From assembly GCA_900766735.1 (NCBI GenBank), contig CAAFWO010000033.1:1-64000 (forward strand): 64,000 bases of DNA, given 5' to 3'. This DNA is from Clostridia bacterium (GTDB lineage: Bacteria; Bacillota; Clostridia; CAKSNL01; HGM11501). The notes below the pieces were generated by a model that was not told the origin of the DNA, made no database searches, and was given only the letters and a program-made list of their open reading frames with translations. The number at the start of each line of letters is the position of its first letter. The stretch's first letter is position 1. The position numbers were made by a program, and so were the translations under genes. Below are positions 16,015-25,307 of this stretch, piece by piece.

Positions 16015-18783
16015 TTATTCCTCATAAAAATCAGATTTGATATTAACAAAGCTGTGGCCGGTCTTGTCCTTTGAAACGATGATCTGATTTGGAATCTTCT
16101 CGCGAAGCTCGGCGACATGGCTTATGATGCCGACCGTCTTGTCGCTCTCTGATAGGGAGTAGAGCGCGGCGAGCGCTTTTTCAAGCGATTCGGAGTCGAG
16201 CGATCCGAAGCCCTCGTCAACAAAAAGCGTATCAAAGCTTGTGCCGCCGTGCATGGACTGTATCTCGTCGGACAAGCCCAGGGCAAGGGAGAGCGAAGCC
16301 TTGAATGCTTCGCCGCCCGAGAGTGTTTTGACGCTTCGCTCACTTGCGTTATAGTGGTCGATGACGTTAAGATCGAGCCCGAGCTGACTGCGCTTATTGT
16401 TATATGTTTTGGAGCGGACGAGTTCATACTGGCCGCCGGACATTATCATAAACCGAAGGTTGGCGTGCCTTATGATCCTGTCGAAAAATTCGGACTGGAC
16501 ATAGGTCTCGAGCCTGATCTTTTCCTTGCCGGCGATCGTTCCGTTCGCCGTGTCGGAAAGCGACTTTAATTCGCTCCAGCGCTTTTTTATGCTCTTTATC
16601 TTATTTAATGACCAGGTGATTTTTCCAAGCGCATTTTCGTTGCCGATTAAGCGAATCTTAAGGCTTGAAAGCCCGTTTTCAAGTGCGTTTTTCTTCTCGG
16701 TAAGCTCGGCCTTTTTGTTATTTAGCGCAGTAAGTGCCGCCTCGCCGTCAACCGTTTTTTCCTCGCCGATCTGGGCGATCTTGCCCGAGACGGAATTAAG
16801 CAAAGCGGCTATGCTGTCGGCATCGGCCTTCTTTTCGTCACGCGACTTCGTTGCGGCCTCTTTTTTTATCGTGAGCGCATTGATATAGCTTTCGGCCTCG
16901 CTCTTTGACGAGAACTTTAATCCGGACGAAAGCTCGGCTGCCGCTTTTATGGTTTCATCAATATCTTTTTTAAGCGAGGCAAGCTTGCTTTCTTTTTTTA
17001 TCGCGGCTTCTTTGGCGGCCGCGAGCTGATCTCCGCATTCAAAGATCAGGCCTTCAAGCTCTTTTTTTCGTTCCTCGTCTTTTTCGAAAAGCTTCTTTTT
17101 ATCATATAGGTCATTAAGCTTGCCCGAAAGTGCGGCCTTTTCGGCCTCGACCAGGGCGAGGATTGATTCGGCATTCGAGTCTGTAAGCCGCGGGTCCTGG
17201 GATTTTATCTTTTCTTTGAGGGCCGAGGCACTTCCCGAAAGCTCGCCGGAGGCTCTGCTTTTTCCTTCGGCCTTTTCGCGCGCTTTATCCGAAGCTGTCT
17301 TTGCCTTTTTAACGTCGGCCTCGCCCGGGGCGGCGTTCGGCAGAACGGCCGGCGACGGGTGGGTGAGCGAGCCGCAGACGGGGCAGGGCGCGCCCTTTTT
17401 TAACGATGAAGCTAAAATTCCGGCCTGAGCGTCCAAAAACGCGCTGTTGATTTTGGAATATTCTGAAGATAAAATGTCAGACTCCGCTTTTGCTTTTTTA
17501 TATTCCTCCTGCGCGGACGAAAGCTTTTTCAGTGTCGAGATGAGCATTTTTAAGTCGACAGAGACTGTGTCGGCCTTTTCGATGGCGTTTTCTGTTTCGG
17601 CCGTGAGAGAAAGGTTTTCTTCCTTCCCGGCGGTGCGCGTTGTGATTTCGCCAAGCTCATCTGTAAAAGCGGCGGACTTTTCTTTAAGCGTGTCAATGAC
17701 TGATTTAAGCGACAAAAGCGAATTTTCCAGCGCCTTAAATTCTTCCTTCTCTTCGGAAAGAAGAGTATTTTTTTCGTCCAGCCTGTCGTAATCGGAGAGG
17801 CGGAGGGTCAAGATATCCGCCTCTTTGGCATTCTTTTCGGCGGCGAGAAGGGCGCTTTCCGCCTCGGCGAGAGCGTCCCTTTTTTCGGAAAGCTCGGCTT
17901 TTAAGCGATTTTTCTCCTCCTTTAATTTAGAAAGGCTTTCGGCTCTTTTAACGGCCTCCTCCGTCAGGCTGATCTCGCTCGCGGCAGTCTGAAGATTTTC
18001 GTTAAGCCTTGAAATTTCCGATTCGAGATTGTCTGCGGCCGAACGGTCTTCCTTTATCGCGAGCGATAAAAGGTCCGTAATGCGGTCAAATTCCTCAAGC
18101 TCTTTTGCCTCAAGGAAATCTGATTTATGATCTTCAGGCATAAGAACCGAGTCAAGAGCTGACCTTAACACCGCGTCCTCGTTGTCATACGCGCTTTTGG
18201 CAGACGATGTCTCTTCCTTTAGCCTGTCCTGAAGGTCGCGGTAGAGCCCGGTTTTAAAAAGGTCGCGGAATATCGCCTTCCGCTCGTCCGTCGATGAAAG
18301 TAAAAGCTTTAAAAAGTCCCCCTGGGCAAGCATGACGATCTGCGAAAACTGGTTTTTATCGACGCCCAATATCTCTTTTATTTTTTCTCCGACATCCTTG
18401 ATGCCGGAGATGACGCGCCCGTCCGGCATGGTGAGCGACGCGTCCGCACTCTGCATCGTTTCACCGCCGCCGCGCTTTGACGGGCGTATGTATTCGGGGT
18501 TTCTCTCGGCGATAAAGGTCCTTCCCATATAGGAAAAGGTCAGCCGCACAAAGGTCGGCACATCGGGAGCGGCATATTTGGAGCGGAGCATGGAGCTTTC
18601 TCTCACTTTTCCGCTTGCTTCACCGAAAAGGGCATAGCTTACCGCGTCAAATATCGTGGTCTTGCCGGCGCCCGTGTCGCCGGTGATGAGGTATAGTCCG
18701 CTCGTGCCGAGCTTTGAAAAGTCCACCTCGGTCCTCCCGGCATAGGGGCCGAATGCGGATAAGGTCAGAAAAAGCGGTCTCAT
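16015..18783 (-). CDS. sbcC: SbcC nuclease subunit (Rad50-like ATPase)
   Basis: About 922 residues. Together with SbcD it forms the Mre11-Rad50-type nuclease that opens DNA hairpins and processes double-strand ends. The N terminus has Walker A (GDTGAGKTTIFDA); the C terminus has the ABC signature (KTLSGGEAFKASLSLALGLS) and Walker B (DTLFVDEGFGSLD). Between them lie two long coiled coils that meet at a zinc hook, PCPVCGS, near residue 466. The start is the ATG at 18783, which overlaps the sbcD stop as ATGA and is preceded by GGAGGAGG; the longer ORF from 18798 adds only the ribosome-binding site region. Translationally coupled to sbcD. Confidence 0.95.
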   Translation of the reverse strand: MRPLFLTLSAFGPYAGRTEVDFSKLGTSGLYLITGDTGAGKTTIFDAVSYALFGEASGKVRESSMLRSKYAAPDVPTFVRLTFSYMGRTFIAERNPEYIRPSKRGGGETMQSADASLTMPDGRVISGIKDVGEKIKEILGVDKNQFSQIVMLAQGDFLKLLLSSTDERKAIFRDLFKTGLYRDLQDRLKEETSSAKSAYDNEDAVLRSALDSVLMPEDHKSDFLEAKELEEFDRITDLLSLAIKEDRSAADNLESEISRLNENLQTAASEISLTEEAVKRAESLSKLKEEKNRLKAELSEKRDALAEAESALLAAEKNAKEADILTLRLSDYDRLDEKNTLLSEEKEEFKALENSLLSLKSVIDTLKEKSAAFTDELGEITTRTAGKEENLSLTAETENAIEKADTVSVDLKMLISTLKKLSSAQEEYKKAKAESDILSSEYSKINSAFLDAQAGILASSLKKGAPCPVCGSLTHPSPAVLPNAAPGEADVKKAKTASDKAREKAEGKSRASGELSGSASALKEKIKSQDPRLTDSNAESILALVEAEKAALSGKLNDLYDKKKLFEKDEERKKELEGLIFECGDQLAAAKEAAIKKESKLASLKKDIDETIKAAAELSSGLKFSSKSEAESYINALTIKKEAATKSRDEKKADADSIAALLNSVSGKIAQIGEEKTVDGEAALTALNNKKAELTEKKNALENGLSSLKIRLIGNENALGKITWSLNKIKSIKKRWSELKSLSDTANGTIAGKEKIRLETYVQSEFFDRIIRHANLRFMIMSGGQYELVRSKTYNNKRSQLGLDLNVIDHYNASERSVKTLSGGEAFKASLSLALGLSDEIQSMHGGTSFDTLFVDEGFGSLDSESLEKALAALYSLSESDKTVGIISHVAELREKIPNQIIVSKDKTGHSFVNIKSDFYEE

Positions 18784-19916
18784 TTTTCCTCCTCCCATAT
18801 TTCTTCAATCATTTTTTCGGCCAGCTTTTTCTGCGAAGAAGAAAGCTTTTTGCCGTTACGCATAAGGAAAAAGTCGCCGAATATCTCGATAGGCTGCTTT
18901 CGGTTCACGCTTGCGCTCTCGATCGGAACGGCGGCCGTGCGCGTTCTTGTGTTGTCATATTCCATCTTCATTAAATTGGGATATACCGCGCGAAGCTTTG
19001 CCGCGGCGTCCAAAACGTCGTCCTCGTCGGTCAAAACGGCGTGAATATAGTCATTTGTGTTTGTCCCCGAATAGTTTTTTCGGTCAGTCAGTTCCATATA
19101 AGTTCCGCGGATCTCGCGAAGGTCGCGCTTCGGGGTGAGCGGGATCAGCTTAATTTGCGGCGTTTTCGAACCGTTGAATTCAACTACCGTGGCACTCTTT
19201 TTATGGTCGGCCTCGGAAAACGAGTATTTTAACGGGCTTCCCGAATACCGGATGTTTTCGCTTCCGGCGCTCTGCGGTCTGTGAATGTGGCCGAGCGCGA
19301 CATAGTCAAAGCCCGAGAAAACGGACGAGTCCACATTGTCGCTTCCGCCGACGGATATTTCCTCCGAATCGCTTTTTATCGCGCCTGTGATAAACTGGTG
19401 CGAAAGGAGGATATTAACGCGGTCTTTTTTGAGTTTGGCAGAGGAAAGAGCAGTTCCGACCGCGTCGGTATAGCTTGAAATTTTATCATTCGGGAAAAAG
19501 CGCTTCACCGTTACCGGCTTTATGAAAGGAAGCATATATATGTCATAGGTCATATGCTCATCCGATACGGTGACGGGGGAAAGCGTGCCAGAATACGACG
19601 GGGAAATATAGATTCCGCTTTTGTTAAAAAGGGACGAGCCGAAGGCCACGCGCTCCGACGAGTCGTGGTTTCCGCTGATGATAAAAAGAAGAATGCCGGC
19701 ATTGGCCGCACGCGACAAAAACGAGTCAAGCAAGGTGACGGCCTCAACCGTCGGCACGCCCTTATCATACAGGTCGCCCGAGATGAAAACGGCAGAGCAG
19801 TTTTCGCTTTCGGCGATTTTAAAAAGCTCGTCTAAAATATATTCCTGATCCTCGATCAGGGAAAAGCCGCTTAAGCGTTTTCCCAGATGAAGGTCAGCCA
19901 AGTGAAGAAATTTCAT
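18780..19916 (-). CDS. sbcD: SbcD nuclease subunit (Mre11-like)
   Basis: 378-residue metallophosphoesterase-type nuclease, partner of SbcC. The dimetal-site motifs appear in order: DLHLGK (N terminus), GDLYDKG, GNHDS, and GHIHRPQ near residue 215. Length and motif spacing are normal for the family. It is the first gene of the sbcDC operon, from its own promoter, and its TGA overlaps the sbcC ATG by four bases. Confidence 0.95.
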   Translation of the reverse strand: MKFLHLADLHLGKRLSGFSLIEDQEYILDELFKIAESENCSAVFISGDLYDKGVPTVEAVTLLDSFLSRAANAGILLFIISGNHDSSERVAFGSSLFNKSGIYISPSYSGTLSPVTVSDEHMTYDIYMLPFIKPVTVKRFFPNDKISSYTDAVGTALSSAKLKKDRVNILLSHQFITGAIKSDSEEISVGGSDNVDSSVFSGFDYVALGHIHRPQSAGSENIRYSGSPLKYSFSEADHKKSATVVEFNGSKTPQIKLIPLTPKRDLREIRGTYMELTDRKNYSGTNTNDYIHAVLTDEDDVLDAAAKLRAVYPNLMKMEYDNTRTRTAAVPIESASVNRKQPIEIFGDFFLMRNGKKLSSSQKKLAEKMIEEIWEEEK

Positions 19917-19941
19917 AATACAAACACCGCCTTTAAACCTT

Positions 19942-19970
19942 ATTTTAGCACAAAGACAGGGCTAAATCAA
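19942..19970 (-). promoter_or_regulatory. sigma-A promoter of sbcDC
   Basis: Minus-strand TTGATT (19965-19970), 17-base spacer, TAAAAT (19942-19947), about 26 bases before the sbcD start codon. Confidence 0.65.
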
Positions 19971-20036
19971 CAGGATAAAATCCTATAGCAATAAAAGATT
20001 TGTAAAAAAATAAAATAATTTGGAGCTAAAATATAT

Positions 20037-20064
20037 TTGACTATTGAAAAAATTGTGGTATAAT
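20037..20064 (+). promoter_or_regulatory. sigma-A promoter of the RNase J gene
   Basis: TTGACT (20037-20042), 16-base spacer, TATAAT (20059-20064). Transcription would start near 20071, giving a leader of about 70 bases; this also argues against the upstream start codon at 20044. Confidence 0.75.
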
Positions 20065-20142
20065 AATATTTGGATTTGGTGTTCGGAAATTAGAGGCGGA
20101 TATAATTCCGATTTATATCCGCAATTAAACGGAGGTGAAAAA

Positions 20143-21840
20143 GTGGCAAAAAAACAAAAACTGAAGATTATTCCTCTGGGCGGCATGAATGAAATCGGTA
20201 AAAATCTCACCGTGTTTGAATACGGTGATGAAATAGTCGTTCTGGACTGCGGAATGACTTTCCCCGACGAGGAAATGTTGGGTGTCGATCTTGTAATACC
20301 CGACATGTCGTATCTTGTCAATAACAAGGATAAGATACGGGCTGTTCTTCTTACACACGGGCATGAGGACCACATCGGAGGTCTTCCTTATTTCTTAAGA
20401 CAAATGAGCAATGTTCCGATATACGGAAGCAGAATGACTTTGGGTCTTGTTGAACACAAGTTAAAGGAGCACGGAATATTATCCATTGCGAAATTAAACT
20501 GCGTCAAGGCCGGCGACTCTGTTAAGGTGGGCAAGAATTTCAAGGCGGAGTTTATAAGGGTCAACCATTCGATCGCGGACTCTTTCGGAATTGCTTTGTT
20601 CACGCCTGCCGGAACTATCGTTCACACGGGCGACTTTAAGATAGATACCACACCGATAGACGGGGGTATGATCGACCTTGCGCGTTTCGGAACGCTCGGC
20701 GATTCCGGGGTGCTCGCTTTGATGAGCGACAGCACGAACGTTGAACGCAAGGGCTATACCATGTCGGAGCGGACGGTCGGAGAGAAGTTTGACGAAATAT
20801 TTGCGTCCCACCATAAGGAGAGAATAATCGTTGCAACGTTTGCATCAAACGTGCACAGAGTGCAGCAGATAATAAACGCTGCGATAAAGACAAAAAGAAA
20901 AGTAGCCGTATCGGGCAGAAGTATGATAAATGTGGTCGACGTCGCGATAGAAAACGGCTATATGAAAGTCCCGAAGGGGCTTTTGATCGGGATCGAGGAG
21001 ATCCACAAGTATAAAAACAGCCAGCTTGTTATAATAACGACCGGAAGCCAGGGCGAGCCTATGAGCGCGCTGACAAGAATGGCATTTTCCGACCATAAGC
21101 AGGTTGAGATCGGCAAAGGCGACTTAGTTATAATTTCAGCATCACCAATTCCGGGAAACGAAAAAACGATCTCAAAGGTAATAAACGAGCTGTTTAAAAA
21201 GGGCGCCGAGGTAATTTACAAGGCTTTGGCGGAGGTTCACGTATCAGGCCACGCGTGCCAGGAGGAGCTTAAGATTATTTACGGGCTTGTACGCCCCAAG
21301 TTCTTCATTCCGGCGCACGGCGAGTACCGCCATCTTGCGACAAGCGCAAATCTTGCGGTTCAGTCCGGCGTTAATCCGAAAAACACATTTTTGCTAAACA
21401 TCGGAGATGTGCTTGAATTAAACAAAGAGGGAGCGGCGGTAACGGGCACTGTTCCGGCCGGCGCGGTATTGATCGACGGATATGGCGTGGGCGATGTCGG
21501 AAATGTCGTTCTGCGTGACAGAAAGCATCTGGCTGAGGACGGAATCATTGTCGTTGTATTCTCGATAAACGGGAAGAGCGGAAAGATAGTGTCCGGCCCC
21601 GAAGTCGTTTCGCGCGGCTTTGTCTATGTCAAGGAGTCCGAAGCGCTGATCGAGGGCATCAAACAGGTTGCCGTTCACGCGACGGAGGAAGCTGTTAAAA
21701 AGAACAGAAAACCGGGCGTTGACTGGGTGGCAATCAAAAATGCCGTCAAGAACCAAATATCCGATTTTCTTCAGGAGTCTACCAAGCGCCGCCCGATGAT
21801 ACTTCCCATCATAATGGAAGCGGGCAAAGAGAACAAATAA
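20143..21840 (+). CDS. rnj: ribonuclease J
   Basis: A 565-residue beta-CASP metallo-beta-lactamase ribonuclease. It has 5'-3' exonuclease and endonuclease activity in mRNA decay and rRNA maturation in Gram-positives. The zinc site is THGHEDHIGG near residue 73, with further ligands in VNHSIADS and HTGDFKID. The beta-CASP motifs (STNVERKG, TFASNVHR, ISGR-like VSGRSM) follow, then a C-terminal dimerisation domain. GTG at 20143 is the start: AACGGAGGTGA lies just upstream and the resulting length fits the family. An upstream in-frame ATG at 20044 lies inside the promoter. Only one RNase J is seen in the window, so J1 and J2 cannot be told apart. Confidence 0.95.
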   Translation: MAKKQKLKIIPLGGMNEIGKNLTVFEYGDEIVVLDCGMTFPDEEMLGVDLVIPDMSYLVNNKDKIRAVLLTHGHEDHIGGLPYFLRQMSNVPIYGSRMTLGLVEHKLKEHGILSIAKLNCVKAGDSVKVGKNFKAEFIRVNHSIADSFGIALFTPAGTIVHTGDFKIDTTPIDGGMIDLARFGTLGDSGVLALMSDSTNVERKGYTMSERTVGEKFDEIFASHHKERIIVATFASNVHRVQQIINAAIKTKRKVAVSGRSMINVVDVAIENGYMKVPKGLLIGIEEIHKYKNSQLVIITTGSQGEPMSALTRMAFSDHKQVEIGKGDLVIISASPIPGNEKTISKVINELFKKGAEVIYKALAEVHVSGHACQEELKIIYGLVRPKFFIPAHGEYRHLATSANLAVQSGVNPKNTFLLNIGDVLELNKEGAAVTGTVPAGAVLIDGYGVGDVGNVVLRDRKHLAEDGIIVVVFSINGKSGKIVSGPEVVSRGFVYVKESEALIEGIKQVAVHATEEAVKKNRKPGVDWVAIKNAVKNQISDFLQESTKRRPMILPIIMEAGKENK

Positions 21841-21866
21841 AAAAAGGGCAGTTGCCCTTTTTTTAT
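21841..21866. terminator. bidirectional terminator between rnj and the MFS gene
   Basis: AAAAAGGGCA-GT-TGCCCTTTTTTT hairpin directly after the RNase J stop. It also lies at the 3' end of the convergent MFS gene. Confidence 0.85.
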
Positions 21867-23017
21867 TTGTTCTTTGTTATTTTAAATGTCATCTCCGTCA
21901 TCGTGATCATCAAGATGACGAAAACGAGAAGGTAGAAAGGCATTATGTTAAAGCCTATCATATTTCCTATAAACCCGAAAAGAGGGGGAATAAAGGTCGA
22001 GCCCACATATGCGCTCGCCATCTGGATGCCGATGATCGCGCCTGAATTTTCCTTCCCGAAATTATAGGGCGTCGAATGTATTATGCAAGGATAGATCGGC
22101 GCACAGCCGAATCCGATCACGATGAAGGCGATAACGGCGAAAATGTATGAATCGACAGGAATCAAAAGTAAGCCTATTCCGGTTACCAAAACGGCCGTGC
22201 CGGCAATTATCATTTTCCTGTCGCCGAGCCTGTCCGTGATAAAGCCGTTTAAAAAGCGCCCGGCGGTAATCCCGATGTAAAAAAGCGATGCGAGCGTTGC
22301 CGAGCCTTCGGCCGGGATATGGCGAACCTCCGAAAAATAGGTGCTCGCCCAATGCATTGCCGTCGCCTCCGCGGCGCAGTAAGCGAAAAAGCCGGTGAGA
22401 AGGAAGAGCACGCCTTTTATTTTGAGCGCGCCCGAAAGGCCGACGCTTTTTTTATCGCCCTCCGCCTTTTCTTTGTTGATCTTCCAGACGGGAAGCGTCA
22501 CCAAAAGCAACAGCGCGATTACGAGCTGAACCGAGCCGACAATGCGGTATCCGTAGCTCCAGTTAAGGTTTTTTAACGCATAGCCCATGACAAACGGGCT
22601 GACGATCGTGCCGACGCCCCAGAAGCAGTGGAGCCAGCTCATGTGCTTTGCCTTGTAGTGGAGCGCGACATAATTGTTAAGCGCCGCGTCGATCGCACCA
22701 GCGCCGAGCCCGTACGGCACGGCGAAGACTATCAGCATCGGAAAGCTTTTTGAATATGAAAATTCGAAAAGTGCGATGACGGTGAGAAAAACGCTTGAAA
22801 CGGTCACGATCTTTGTTCCGAGCTTTCGCGTCAGAGTGTCTGATAAAAGGCTTGAAACTATCGTTCCGCCGGATATTACCATTGAGACGATGCCCATGAA
22901 GGAGACCGGGACGCCGAGTTCTGTATGCATGACGGGCCAGCCCGAGCCCAAAAGTGAGTCCGGCAGTCCTAGGCTTATGAAAGCTATGTAGATAAGCGCG
23001 AGCAAAAGTGAATACAT
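21863..23017 (-). CDS. MFS transporter
   Basis: A 384-residue integral membrane protein with about 12 hydrophobic segments in two halves and a basic central loop (KINKEKAEGDKKS). It has the MFS-type cytoplasmic loop DRLGDRK between helices 8 and 9 and a degenerate version (DTLTRKLG) between helices 2 and 3. The layout resembles FucP/Bs-antiporter-like sugar or drug transporters, but the substrate cannot be assigned. It lies one base after birA, as the last gene of the lnt-birA-MFS operon. Confidence 0.85.
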   Translation of the reverse strand: MYSLLLALIYIAFISLGLPDSLLGSGWPVMHTELGVPVSFMGIVSMVISGGTIVSSLLSDTLTRKLGTKIVTVSSVFLTVIALFEFSYSKSFPMLIVFAVPYGLGAGAIDAALNNYVALHYKAKHMSWLHCFWGVGTIVSPFVMGYALKNLNWSYGYRIVGSVQLVIALLLLVTLPVWKINKEKAEGDKKSVGLSGALKIKGVLFLLTGFFAYCAAEATAMHWASTYFSEVRHIPAEGSATLASLFYIGITAGRFLNGFITDRLGDRKMIIAGTAVLVTGIGLLLIPVDSYIFAVIAFIVIGFGCAPIYPCIIHSTPYNFGKENSGAIIGIQMASAYVGSTFIPPLFGFIGNMIGFNIMPFYLLVFVILMITMTEMTFKITKNK

Positions 23018-23018
23018 T

Positions 23019-23771
23019 TTAGTCCTCCTTAACGCGGAGACTGATCTCGCCGCTGTTTAAAAATTCATATGTTCCGTCGTCCTTTAAGACCTTAAGATAT
23101 GCCTCGTCGGTGAGCGAGACGGCGAGCGCCTCGTGCTTTACAGAGTTTTTCACATATTCGATTCTTTCACCGAACACGTTTGAGTGCGCTCTGTATGACG
23201 AAAGATAGGCCTTGTCGCCGGGGTTATCGATGAAATAGACCATATTGTGACAGAGCCTTGCGGCAAGGCGTGTGACATTCAGCTCTTTGACGCCCAATGA
23301 GCCGGCACGGTCTTTAATGTCATCGGGGAAGTCATCGGTAAAAAGGTTTATCCCGATCCCGACGATTATAAAGTTTTCGTCCGTGCGTACGGATTCCGCC
23401 AAGATGCCTGAAACCTTCTTTTGTCCGATATAAATGTCGTTGACCCATTTTATGCCGCATTTTAATCCTGTTTCGTCTTCGATAGCCTCCGCCACGGCGA
23501 CTGAAGACTGGGAGGTGACAAAAATCGCGTCCGTCACATTTTTCCCGGCCGGATAGGAAAAGCTCATGTAAAGTCCGGTATCGGCCGGGGAATAAAAGCT
23601 TTTGCCCTGCCTTCCGCGCCCGGCCGTCTGATGAGACGCGATATAGAGGCATTTGCCTTTTTCGCCGGCTAAAATGCGCCTTTTGGCTTCGCTGTTTGTC
23701 GAGTCTATCTCGTCAAAATATAAAACCTTAAAATCCGGCAGTGCCGCTTTTAACTTTGATATGTCAAGCAT
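23019..23771 (-). CDS. birA: biotin-[acetyl-CoA-carboxylase] ligase, monofunctional
   Basis: 250-residue biotin protein ligase that activates biotin with ATP and attaches it to the biotin carrier domains of carboxylases. The biotinyl-AMP loop GRGRQGKSF (residues 51-59) and KWVNDIYIG (from about residue 109) are intact, and the C-terminal SH3-like cap is present. It lacks the N-terminal HTH found in E. coli BirA, so it is an enzyme only and not a biotin operon repressor. It overlaps lnt by eight bases. Confidence 0.93.
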   Translation of the reverse strand: MLDISKLKAALPDFKVLYFDEIDSTNSEAKRRILAGEKGKCLYIASHQTAGRGRQGKSFYSPADTGLYMSFSYPAGKNVTDAIFVTSQSSVAVAEAIEDETGLKCGIKWVNDIYIGQKKVSGILAESVRTDENFIIVGIGINLFTDDFPDDIKDRAGSLGVKELNVTRLAARLCHNMVYFIDNPGDKAYLSSYRAHSNVFGERIEYVKNSVKHEALAVSLTDEAYLKVLKDDGTYEFLNSGEISLRVKED

Positions 23772-25203
23772 TCTCTTTTCTCCTTATCAGTGTGAAAATA
23801 ATTATCAGTGACGAAAATAAAAGAATCGGAACGTCGCCGGTGACTGAGTATAAAGTCTTGCTTTCTTTAAGCAGAACCTCGCCCGAAACGCGGCCGGTCT
23901 TTCCCAGTGAAAGAGAGGAAACGATGTTCCCTTTAGAGTCGATAATGGCCGAGATCCCGGTGCACGCACTTCTCACGCCCCATCGCGAGTTTTCGATACA
24001 GCGGTAAACACTGTGGTAAAGGTGGAGCCGCGCACTGCTTTCGCCGGAAAACCATGAATCGTTTGTCGATATGCATAAAATATTTGCCCCGTTTAAAGTG
24101 GCCTCGCGCGCATAGCCGGGAAATATTGAGTCAAAGCAGATGACAGAGCCGGCGGCAATTGCTCCCGTTTTTAAGGGGGTGAGTCTGTCAGAGCCTGTGA
24201 TATTTGACTCCTTGATGTCGGGCGAGAAGAGCCCGAGGATCGGCGTGTATTCGCCGAACGGAACGGGGTGGCGCTTTGATGAAACATCGCCCCCGGGCAG
24301 AAGATAGACCGAGGTCTCGTTCCTTTCGCCATCCTTATAAAGCGCGCCCATGAGCACGCTGACGCCGTTTTTTTCGGCCTCGCGCGACAAAACGTCAAGA
24401 TAGGGCGAATTTTCAAGGCTTGCCGGGATATTCGCCTCGGGAAAAACTATCAGGTCGGCACCGTGAAATTCTTTTATCGCCTCGTCTGCCAGACTGTAGA
24501 CGGACGAGCCGCGTTTTGTCTTGGTGTCAAGTCCTGTCTGGATCGCCGCGGCGGTTATCTTTTCGCCCGTGTCGGGAGCGGAATATAAATAAAGCGATAA
24601 AGAAAGATTTAATAAAAGTAAAATTGCCGGAAAAATCAAAGGCTTTGCGCTTTTTAAGGAAAAAGACGCTGCGATGCCCGAGGCGAAAAACACGGCCAGA
24701 AACGAAATAAAGAGCATTCCGAAAAGGCTCGCGGTCTGGATAAAGCAAGGGAAAACGGCGAGCGGAACACAAAAGCGCCCCCAGCTGTAGCCCGTCGGCA
24801 GGAAAGAAGCGCCGGTTATAAATTCATATATCACAAAGACCGACGAGAAAAGAAGAGGGTATCGCGCCAGGGAAACTCTTTTTTTGATCACCGCGAAAAA
24901 AAGCGAAAACGCGCCTGTTATTACGCCGAAAAACGCCGACAGCGAAATGAGCGCGACCGGCGGAAGAACCGATGATAAAAACGGCGGAAAAAGCCACGAA
25001 AGGTCAAGCGACAGAAGAAAAAGCGAGCTTGTGAATGTGAAGAAAAAGCCGAATATAAAGCCGTGCAAAAACGGCCTTTCCGACGAAAAAAGAACATAGC
25101 AAAAAAGCGCCGGCGCAAAAAATATGAGCCACGCGGCAAACGGAAATATGAAGGCGAGCCCCGAAAGGACGGCCGACAGGATGCAAAAGAAAACTTTCTT
25201 CAA
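23764..25203 (-). CDS. lnt: apolipoprotein N-acyltransferase
   Basis: A 479-residue membrane enzyme that adds the third acyl chain to the N-terminal cysteine of lipoproteins. The N-terminal half has several membrane helices, the C-terminal half is a nitrilase-type domain, and a final helix ends the protein. The catalytic triad can be placed: Glu in VFPEANIP (about residue 253), Lys in SKRHPVPFGEYTP (about 311) and Cys in VICFDSIFP (about 355). The essential loop residues of the family (NDSWF, then HL) are also present. Lnt is typical of diderms and actinobacteria, is usually absent from low-GC monoderms, and is known in some Clostridia. First gene of the operon with birA and an MFS transporter. 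Confidence 0.9.
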   Translation of the reverse strand: MKKVFFCILSAVLSGLAFIFPFAAWLIFFAPALFCYVLFSSERPFLHGFIFGFFFTFTSSLFLLSLDLSWLFPPFLSSVLPPVALISLSAFFGVITGAFSLFFAVIKKRVSLARYPLLFSSVFVIYEFITGASFLPTGYSWGRFCVPLAVFPCFIQTASLFGMLFISFLAVFFASGIAASFSLKSAKPLIFPAILLLLNLSLSLYLYSAPDTGEKITAAAIQTGLDTKTKRGSSVYSLADEAIKEFHGADLIVFPEANIPASLENSPYLDVLSREAEKNGVSVLMGALYKDGERNETSVYLLPGGDVSSKRHPVPFGEYTPILGLFSPDIKESNITGSDRLTPLKTGAIAAGSVICFDSIFPGYAREATLNGANILCISTNDSWFSGESSARLHLYHSVYRCIENSRWGVRSACTGISAIIDSKGNIVSSLSLGKTGRVSGEVLLKESKTLYSVTGDVPILLFSSLIIIFTLIRRKENA

Positions 25204-25219
25204 TTAAATCACCGGATTG

Positions 25220-25248
25220 ATTTTAGCACAACTGTGCCTGATAGTCAA
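25220..25248 (-). promoter_or_regulatory. sigma-A promoter of lnt-birA-MFS
   Basis: Minus-strand TTGACT (25243-25248), 17-base spacer, TAAAAT (25220-25225). Its spacer contains a GTTGTGC-like end similar to the sbcD promoter. Confidence 0.7.
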
Positions 25249-25256
25249 TAAAAAGC

Positions 25257-25285
25257 TTGATAAATTCTTTGGGGTGTAGTATACT
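25257..25285 (+). promoter_or_regulatory. sigma-A promoter of murT-gatD
   Basis: TTGATA (25257-25262), 17-base spacer, TATACT (25280-25285). It lies back to back with the lnt promoter. The TTG at 25257 that opens the longest reading frame is the -35 box itself, so the true murT start must be downstream. Confidence 0.75.
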
Positions 25286-25307
25286 TAATTTATATAAATT
25301 ACGGGAC

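Noticed and set aside
20044..20142. 33-residue N-terminal extension of RNase J
   Set aside because: The ATG lies between the -35 and -10 of the promoter, and GTG 20143 has GGAGGTGA in the right place.
25257..25307. Longer murT starting with TTG at 25257
   Set aside because: That TTG is the -35 hexamer of a good promoter, so the transcript would start downstream of it.
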